A DNA stretch of 6,683 bases from the NCBI GenBank assembly GCA_024763135.1, contig JANTGD010000202.1, positions 1 through 6,683 of the forward strand. The letters are read 5' to 3'. The DNA is from Thiotrichales bacterium. GTDB taxonomy: Bacteria; Pseudomonadota; Gammaproteobacteria; UWMA-0217. Shown here piece by piece: positions 1 to 4,812 of the stretch. Position 1 is the first letter of the stretch. Every line of letters starts with the position of its first letter. Below the pieces are notes generated by a model. That model was not told where the DNA came from and did no database searches. It was given only the letters and a program-made list of their open reading frames with translations. The position numbers and the translations under genes are program-made.

Positions 1-46
1 AGCAGCAATAACGCCGTGCTGGACGCGTGGGTTTGCGCCCTTTGGG
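1..46. other. left edge, no confident gene
   Basis: This short stretch precedes the first palindrome. On the minus strand a frame is open from position 174 to the window edge. Its last 18 visible codons (54 to 1, starting at an ATG) read MAHPKGANPRVQHGVIAA, which could be the beginning of a gene that continues to the left. There is no Shine-Dalgarno sequence just upstream of that ATG, and the ATG lies inside the terminal bases of the palindrome. On the + strand a frame reads out to a TGA at 47-49. Neither is long enough to call a gene. Confidence 0.3.
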
Positions 47-143
47 TGAGCCATCAAGGGGTCATCTGTAGCCTTGTTTTTAATCACCATAGGACCACTA
101 TGATTCATAAAAACAAAACCACATCTAACCCCTTGATGACTCA
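47..143. repeat. 97-bp imperfect palindrome, possible MITE or mobile hairpin
   Basis: Bases 47-143 pair with their own reverse complement about a centre at position 95. By hand count 35 of 48 pairs match. The longest perfect blocks are 52-62 with 128-138 and 74-82 with 108-116. The symmetry stops abruptly outside 47 and 143. It encodes no protein of its own that I recognise, and there is no T-run that would make it a simple terminator. No convincing target-site duplication abuts the ends; a TTTGGG occurs at 41-46 and again at 157-162, but not directly at the right end. It could be a miniature inverted-repeat element, an extragenic palindrome of a repeat family, or a paired element left by transposition. 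The palindrome itself is certain; its identity as a mobile element is inferred. Confidence 0.6.
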
Positions 144-202
144 CTGATACAGACAGTTTGGGCTTGGCGGTGTACTAGGACATCGTCTAGCTTAACTGCC
201 TG

Positions 203-370
203 TTAAGGAACCCCTGATCAATTCATGCCAGGGCGGATTGCGGCACCAAATGATCCATTTCCGCGTTGCGGATCTTCTCAATAGCGCGCTATTACCTGCG
301 ATCCGCGCCTTGAACTGGATAATTTTTCACTACAGTCCGCTCGCGCCAGAATTTATCAGAGGCTCCTTAA
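203..370. mobile_element. 160-bp MITE-like palindromic element with TTAA target duplication
   Basis: Bases 207-366 form one long imperfect palindrome whose centre (286.5) coincides with a perfect 14-bp core at 280-293. The outer ends match at 15 of 18 positions (left end GGAACCCCTGATCAATTC, right end read inward GGAGCCTCTGATAAATTC). Over the outer 55 positions 38 match by hand count, with a one-base shift near the centre. TTAA stands directly outside both ends (203-206 and 367-370), as expected for a 4-bp target duplication. No transposase is encoded. The termini and a YTAR-type 4-bp target are reminiscent of IS5-family elements, so a non-autonomous derivative mobilised in trans is the likely identity; the family assignment is from memory. 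Removing the element and one TTAA does not restore an open reading frame across the junction. Confidence 0.7.
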
Positions 371-615
371 CATGACGGACTCAGCGTTTTTGTGATGCCG
401 CGCTTGTGTGTCGCAGTGCTTGCCAAGGCCACTGCCATTGACTGTGCGGCATGCGCCTTGATAGTGGGAATGCCTGAGGCAATGAAGACGGTATATTATG
501 GTGCCGTATTAACGTATTAATTATAACTACACTCCGTGCGGCCTCGGCAATAAGCTGGTAGCGCTGTCGCTGGCGCAATACAATATCGACACTGCTTTTT
601 GGAGAGAGTGACGAC
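371..615. other. non-coding or decayed region upstream of the pump
   Basis: No reading frame on the + strand is open throughout. One runs from 371 to a TAA at 518-520 without a recognisable product. Another runs from 513 to a TGA at 609-611 and ends LVALSLAQYNIDTAFWRE, stopping four bases before the pump's ATG. That position and the general look (a hydrophobic strand followed by a QYxID-like turn) recall the end of an RND periplasmic adaptor protein, whose gene normally precedes the permease. The frame closes upstream, so any adaptor here is decayed. This reading is tentative. A minus-strand frame overlapping the pump start has no recognisable product and looks like a shadow. Confidence 0.4.
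438..465 (+). promoter_or_regulatory. weak sigma-70-like promoter candidate for the pump gene
   Basis: TTGACT at 438-443 matches five of six bases of the -35 consensus. GATAGT at 460-465 matches four of six of the -10 consensus, with a 16-base spacer. It lies about 150 bases upstream of the pump start and downstream of the MITE-like element. A TATAAC at 522-527 is another possible -10 but lacks a -35 partner. The match is modest and could be chance. Confidence 0.22.
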
Positions 616-3600
616 ATGCAAGGAATGATCGCTTGGTTTGCGCGGAATGCCGTAGCTGCCAATCTCTTGATGTTGACCATAGTGGGCATCGGCCTGTATG
701 CGGCGTTTTTTCGCACGCCGTTAGAGATTTTTCCTGATATTTCCCGCGAGGTCATCACCATCGAGACCCGCTATCCCGGCGCCACACCGGCCGAGGTCGA
801 GCGTTCTGTGTCGATTCGTATCGAAGAAGCCATTGCGGACCTTAATGGGATTGATCAGATTTACTCTGATGCGCTGGAAGGTGTCTCGCGCGTCCGCGTT
901 GAGTTGCTCAATGGGTTTACGCCCGACAGGTTGATGGGGGATATTAAAAATCGCATTGACGGTGTCAAGTCACGGTTTCCCGAAGATGTGGAAGAACCTA
1001 TTGTCAGTGAACTACAACGTAAGCGGGAAGTCATCAGCGTCGTCGTCTCCGGCCAAATGAGCGAACGGGATCTGCGCAACTTAGCGGAAAACATACGCGA
1101 TGATTTGGCGGATCTGCCTGAGGTGACCCAAGTACAGTTGTCGGGTGTTCGGCGTTTCGAACTCGCAATCGAAATTCCGGATCAGACACTCCTGGCGTAT
1201 GGCTTGACATTGGAGGATGTCGCGCGTGTGATTCGCCAGTATTCCAAAGATGTACCGGCTGGTTCGATTAAGACGGCTGGGGGCGAAGTGTTGTTGCGCA
1301 GTTTGGGGCAGGCTTACCGGAGCGAGGATTTCGCACGTATTCCGGTAGTGATACGCGAGGACGGTCGGCAAGTCACCTTAGGTGAGATTGCTACGTTGCG
1401 TGATGGATTTGAGGAGGAGCCCTTATACGCTCACTTTGATGGCCGTCCCGCCGTCGAGCTGGATGTGTATCGGGTGGGTAATCAGAATGCGATAGAAGTT
1501 GCCCGCGCCGTGCGTGACTATTTGCAGATCAAACAACAGACACTGCCAGATACGGTGGAGTTGTCCTACTGGCGAGACCGCTCTCAGTACATCAATGCAC
1601 GCTTGTCGACACTACTGCGTAGTGCGTGGCAGGGCGGTATTCTGATTTTCTTGCTGTTGTCCCTGTTTCTGCGGTTTTCGGTCGCACTTTGGGTGTGTGT
1701 GGGTATCCCTATAAGCTTTCTCGGTGCTTTGGCATTGATGCCAGAACTGGGGGTTACGTTCAATCTCATCAGCTTGTTTGCGTTTATTTTGGTGCTGGGG
1801 ATTGTGGTCGATGATGCTATTGTGACGGGCGAAAATATTTACTCCCACCTCAAGCGTGCGGAAGAGGCAGAACATGCGGCGATTACCGGGACGCAGGAAA
1901 TTGCGGTGCCGGTGACGTTTGGTGTTTTGACGACGGTGGCGGCGTTTATTCCGCTTTTGATGATCGGCGGGGCGCGGGGGGATTTGTTTGCGCAGATACC
2001 GATGATTGTGATACCCGTGCTGCTGTTTTCTTTAGTGGAGTCTAAGTTGATTCTGCCGGCACATATGAAACATGTACGGATAGATACCGAGCGCCGTCTC
2101 AATGTTCTGCAGCGCCTGCAGCGTCAGGTGGCCGATGGATTGGAGCGATTCATTGAGCATATCTATCGCCCATTTCTGGCGCGTTGCCTCCAGTATCGCT
2201 ACATCACGCTCGCGGTGGTCATGGCTTTTTCGCTGCTCATTCTCGGTATTGTCTTCAGCGGCCGTTACGGCTACACCTTTTTCCCCAGAATCCAAAGCGA
2301 AACTGCGCGAGCGACGTTAACCATGGCACCCGGTACACCGATTGAGCTGACCGAACGCTATATTTTCTGGATTGAAAAGCAGGCGCGGGAACTACAGAAA
2401 AAATACGTCGATCCGGTGACAGGAGAGAGCATGATTGAGCATATTCTGACAAACGTGGGGCAAGCCAGCAGTTCTACTGCCGGTAGCAGTGGCAGTTCCA
2501 ATATTGGCCGGGTGAGCTTTGAGATTATTCCACCAGAGCAGCGCCACACAAAGATTACGAGTTCACAATTGGTACGCGAATGGCGAAAGGCCATTGGGGA
2601 AATTCCCGGCTCACGCAGTTTGGCATTCCGCGCGGAGATTGGTCGTTCCGGATCGCCGGTGTCGGTCCAGTTGGAGGGGCACGATTTCGATGAGTTACGT
2701 GCAGCGGCCATCCAGGTAAAAGAGTATCTGAGTGAAATTCCGGGTGTTTTCGGAATAGAAGATTCTTTTGAGGGTGGTAAGGAGGAGGTGAAGCTCACAT
2801 TGAAACCTTCGGCAGAGAGTCTTGGATTGACACTGATCGACTTGGGGCAACAAGTACGCAATGCATTTTATGGTGCGGAAGCACAGCGCGTTCAGCGCGG
2901 GCGGGAGGATGTGCGCGTTATGGTTCGTCTGCCAAAACATGAGCGTCATGCGCTTGAAGACCTGTATTCTTTCGAAGTGAAAACGCCGACCGGAAACTTT
3001 GTGCCTTTACGAGATGTGGCGAGTATTGAACTCGGCAGAGGATTCTCCACTATCAATCGAGTAAACCGTATCCGCACGGTGACAGTCCAAGCGGATATCG
3101 ACAAGGAAGCAACCAATATCAATAAGGTCACGAGCGCATTAAAAACCTTCATGCCCAGTGTGCTGGAAAAATGGCCTGCCCTGAGATATTCGTTTCAGGG
3201 CGAGCAGAAAGAACAAAAAGAGTCGATGCAAAGCCTTCGTTGGGGCATGTTGGGTGTTTTGTTCATGATTTATACGCTGTTAGCAGTACCGTTTCGCTCC
3301 TATTTGCAACCGTTGATTGTGATGGCAGTGATTCCGTTTAGCCTGATTGGCGCGATACTGGGCCACATGATTATGGGTAAAAACCTGTCCATAATGAGCC
3401 TGATGGGTATGCTGGCCTTGGCAGGTGTTGTGGTGAACGACAGTCTGGTGATGGTTGATTACATCAATCGACGGCGTCGTGAAGGTCTGCCATTGAGTGA
3501 TGCCATTCGGGTAGCGGGCGGCGCGCGTTTTCGTCCGATTCTGCTCACGTCGTTAACCACGTTTTTGGGGCTGACGCCACTTATCTTCGAAAAGTCCACG

Positions 3601-3786
3601 CAAGCACAATTTTTGATTCCAATGGCGATTTCACTGGGGTTTGGCGTCATGTTTGCGACGGTAATCACATTAATTATGGTGCCAGCGAGTTACTTGGTGC
3701 TCGAAGATTTGCGTACGGCAGCCCGTCGTTTATTCGGTCTACACAGGCAAAAACTACACCAATCTTCGACGAAACTCACAGAATAA
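616..3786 (+). CDS. RND-family efflux pump permease, AcrB-like
   Basis: This is an inner-membrane proton-driven efflux permease, 1056 residues, full length for the AcrB-type (HAE) class. It has the duplicated RND layout. TM1 is at about residues 12-30, followed by a large periplasmic loop. TM2-6 lie at about 340-352, 357-374, 384-404, 432-450 and 461-476. TM7 is at about 529-548, followed by the second periplasmic loop. TM8-12 lie at about 876-893, 899-917, 932-950, 975-990 and 1000-1023. TM4 carries the proton-relay aspartates D399 and D400 (GIVVDDAIVTGEN). TM10 reads GVVVNDSLVMVDY (N941, D942), without the lysine used by AcrB. The start is supported by GGAGAG at 601-606, nine bases upstream. 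Such pumps work with a periplasmic adaptor and an outer-membrane channel; no intact adaptor gene lies in the 615 bases before it, so partners must be elsewhere. Substrate cannot be read from sequence. Confidence 0.95.
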   Translation: MQGMIAWFARNAVAANLLMLTIVGIGLYAAFFRTPLEIFPDISREVITIETRYPGATPAEVERSVSIRIEEAIADLNGIDQIYSDALEGVSRVRVELLNGFTPDRLMGDIKNRIDGVKSRFPEDVEEPIVSELQRKREVISVVVSGQMSERDLRNLAENIRDDLADLPEVTQVQLSGVRRFELAIEIPDQTLLAYGLTLEDVARVIRQYSKDVPAGSIKTAGGEVLLRSLGQAYRSEDFARIPVVIREDGRQVTLGEIATLRDGFEEEPLYAHFDGRPAVELDVYRVGNQNAIEVARAVRDYLQIKQQTLPDTVELSYWRDRSQYINARLSTLLRSAWQGGILIFLLLSLFLRFSVALWVCVGIPISFLGALALMPELGVTFNLISLFAFILVLGIVVDDAIVTGENIYSHLKRAEEAEHAAITGTQEIAVPVTFGVLTTVAAFIPLLMIGGARGDLFAQIPMIVIPVLLFSLVESKLILPAHMKHVRIDTERRLNVLQRLQRQVADGLERFIEHIYRPFLARCLQYRYITLAVVMAFSLLILGIVFSGRYGYTFFPRIQSETARATLTMAPGTPIELTERYIFWIEKQARELQKKYVDPVTGESMIEHILTNVGQASSSTAGSSGSSNIGRVSFEIIPPEQRHTKITSSQLVREWRKAIGEIPGSRSLAFRAEIGRSGSPVSVQLEGHDFDELRAAAIQVKEYLSEIPGVFGIEDSFEGGKEEVKLTLKPSAESLGLTLIDLGQQVRNAFYGAEAQRVQRGREDVRVMVRLPKHERHALEDLYSFEVKTPTGNFVPLRDVASIELGRGFSTINRVNRIRTVTVQADIDKEATNINKVTSALKTFMPSVLEKWPALRYSFQGEQKEQKESMQSLRWGMLGVLFMIYTLLAVPFRSYLQPLIVMAVIPFSLIGAILGHMIMGKNLSIMSLMGMLALAGVVVNDSLVMVDYINRRRREGLPLSDAIRVAGGARFRPILLTSLTTFLGLTPLIFEKSTQAQFLIPMAISLGFGVMFATVITLIMVPASYLVLEDLRTAARRLFGLHRQKLHQSSTKLTE

Positions 3787-3988
3787 TTGAAAAGTAACAC
3801 TAAATAGATTTAAGAGATTTCTCAAGATGCCGATGATGTGATTGAGTAGCGTTGAATGCGCCTGTTGCATGAGATACTAATCTTCTATCTTTAGTTTCTC
3901 GTGGCAGGCACCACGTTACAAAAATGCCCGTCCCTGAGTTTAGTATCAGAGACGCCGAAATCAATCCATGTTCAAAGGAAGGAACACT
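3787..3988. other. gap between pump and rhodanese gene
   Basis: This gap has no convincing gene. A small stem CGTGG (3900-3904) with CCACG (3911-3915) is present, but no T-run follows it, so it is not a typical terminator. GATACTAA at 3873-3880 and its reverse complement at 3940-3947 form an 8-bp inverted repeat with a 59-base spacer, possibly an operator or chance. TTGAAT (3852-3857) is a weak -35-like sequence without a good -10. The gap suggests the rhodanese gene is transcribed separately from the pump. Confidence 0.35.
3974..3984 (+). promoter_or_regulatory. ribosome binding site that fixes the rhodanese start
   Basis: The purine-rich AAAGGAAGGAA lies four to nine bases before the ATG at 3989. 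An in-frame ATG at 3968 is upstream of this site and has no such site of its own. Starting at 3989 also gives a clean signal peptide (MKSFKYIF...) without a seven-residue polar prefix. The 3989 start is therefore preferred. Confidence 0.8.
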
Positions 3989-4405
3989 ATGAAATCTTTC
4001 AAGTATATTTTTGTCTTTGTATCCCTGGCAATTTTTACGAGTATTGCCATTGCGGGAACAAAAATTTCTCCCGAAGCTGTGCCTGGCGCGAAAACCATCG
4101 ATACCTCCTCTGCAAAATCTCTTTTTGATGAAGGAGTAGCCTTTGTCGATGTGCGTAAAGATGCGGACTGGGATGCCGGGCGCATACCGGGCGCGATTCA
4201 TATAGAGTTAAAAAAACAACTCTCCGAAGATACGTTGGGCAGTGAAGTAAAGAAAAACGAAAAACTCGTTGTGTACTGCAATGGACACAAGTGTTTGCGG
4301 AGTTCGAAGGCCGCGGCCAAGGCCGTTTCCTGGGGTTATCAAGATGTTTATTATTATCGTGATGGCTTTCCAGCCTGGGAAGCAGCTGGCTACCCTGTCG
4401 AATAG
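3989..4405 (+). CDS. exported single-domain rhodanese-like protein
   Basis: This is a 138-residue protein with an N-terminal signal peptide (residues 1-22: Lys2 and Lys5, a hydrophobic core, then AIA before Gly23) followed by one rhodanese domain at about 35-138. Rhodanese landmarks are VDVR (53-56), GRIPGAIHI (64-72), the active-site loop YCNGHKCLRS with the presumed sulfur-accepting Cys97, and the closing DGFPAWEAAGYPVE. A second cysteine, Cys102, sits five residues after Cys97, which is typical of the CNGxxC-loop subgroup. Rhodaneses carry a persulfide on the catalytic cysteine and transfer sulfane sulfur; export places this one in the periplasm. Its physiological donor and acceptor are unknown, and neither neighbour is obviously in sulfur metabolism. 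There is no lipobox, so it is probably soluble or uncleaved and anchored. The fold call is strong; enzymatic activity is inferred. Confidence 0.92.
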   Translation: MKSFKYIFVFVSLAIFTSIAIAGTKISPEAVPGAKTIDTSSAKSLFDEGVAFVDVRKDADWDAGRIPGAIHIELKKQLSEDTLGSEVKKNEKLVVYCNGHKCLRSSKAAAKAVSWGYQDVYYYRDGFPAWEAAGYPVE

Positions 4406-4426
4406 GTCATTAACCCTATGGTCTGA

Positions 4427-4459
4427 TTGCCATGCAAATATATCACTATCACATGGCAA
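4427..4459. repeat. 8-bp perfect inverted repeat after the rhodanese gene
   Basis: TTGCCATG (4427-4434) and CATGGCAA (4452-4459) are exact reverse complements around a 17-base AT-rich loop, 21 bases after the rhodanese stop. It is followed by AAAAAGG rather than a T-run, so it is not a canonical intrinsic terminator on the + strand. It could be a regulator binding site or an RNA-stabilising stem. Confidence 0.45.
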
Positions 4460-4483
4460 AAAGGCCTGAATTCCTCTGCCCAT

Positions 4484-4529
4484 GCGGACCCATTTTGCAA
4501 ATCTTAACCAATACCGGGAATGGGTCTGC
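4484..4529. repeat. 11-bp stem inverted repeat in the intergenic region
   Basis: GCGGACCCATT (4484-4494) pairs with AATGGGTCTGC (4519-4529): ten Watson-Crick pairs and one G-U if transcribed on the + strand, with a 24-base loop. The stem is strong, but TTAAAATC follows instead of a U-run, so it is at best an atypical terminator of the rhodanese transcript. A protein-binding palindrome or a repeat-family hairpin is also possible. Confidence 0.5.
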
Positions 4530-4657
4530 TTAAAATCGCGAGATGGTAAACAACATTTACATTTACACGGAAATTATACCTTCCGCAAAACTACGACCCA
4601 GCTAATCCCTGAAACGTGTCGGCTTTGCTTTTAAAAATCACTAAAGACACTTACGAA

Positions 4658-4686
4658 TAGACATTTTTTGCTTTGGTTGAAAAAAT
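4658..4686 (+). promoter_or_regulatory. weak sigma-70-like promoter candidate for the chemoreceptor
   Basis: TAGACA (4658-4663) and AAAAAT (4681-4686) are separated by 17 bases, matching five and four of six consensus positions. It lies about 125 bases upstream of the chemoreceptor start and would give a leader of roughly 120 bases. The -10 match is poor, so this is only a candidate. Confidence 0.2.
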
Positions 4687-4812
4687 TTCAGGGGCGATCT
4701 GAGCAGGTTCTACACATTTGGCAAGTCGGTAGGTAGTTACGCAAAAAATAGGTCAATGGCCGAATACGACCTTGGAAGGCTATCTCAGGACGGTACGTGA
4801 AAGGATATCACT

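Larger units (their letters stand above)
4406..4812. other. 407-base intergenic region before the chemoreceptor
   Basis: I see no gene here on either strand; the minus-strand frame that reaches into it from the rhodanese gene has no recognisable product. It holds two distinct inverted repeats (listed separately), a short stem CGGAA (4568-4572) with TTCCG (4581-4585), a T-run at 4664-4669 and a leader before the chemoreceptor. That leader contains AGGTC (4750-4754) pairing with GACCT (4768-4772). No FliA-type flagellar promoter (TAAA spaced about 15 bases from GCCGATAA) is recognisable. The length is enough for independent promoters, a terminator or a small RNA, but none is proved. Confidence 0.5.

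Noticed and set aside
47..370. Paired palindromes as CRISPR or integron attC sites
   Set aside because: There is no regular repeat-spacer array, and the two palindromes differ in sequence and length; no integrase or cassette structure is present.
381..761. 126-codon minus-strand frame overlapping the pump start
   Set aside because: It overlaps the N-terminus of a clearly real gene in antisense and has no recognisable motif, so it is a shadow frame.
3900..3915. Small hairpin as a terminator of the pump gene
   Set aside because: The stem is only five pairs, it lies more than 110 bases after the stop, and no T-run follows.
3968..3988. Upstream ATG giving a 145-residue rhodanese
   Set aside because: The ribosome binding site lies between this ATG and the one at 3989, and the extra seven residues would precede a typical signal peptide.
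3800..4201. 133-codon minus-strand frame opposite the rhodanese gene
   Set aside because: It is antisense to a well-supported signal peptide and rhodanese domain and shows no family features.
4674..4700. FliA (sigma-28) flagellar promoter before the chemoreceptor
   Set aside because: GGCGATCT at 4693-4700 partly resembles the -10 GCCGATAA, but there is no TAAA at the required distance upstream.
4720..4800. Resemblance to a cyclic-di-GMP-I (GEMM) riboswitch upstream of the chemoreceptor
   Set aside because: GGCAA (4720-4724), GGTAGGTAG and ACGCAAA occur, which echo GEMM pieces, and such riboswitches do precede chemoreceptors. However, the pieces are in the wrong order and the conserved 3' half with its GGGUUACCG-type closing segment is absent.
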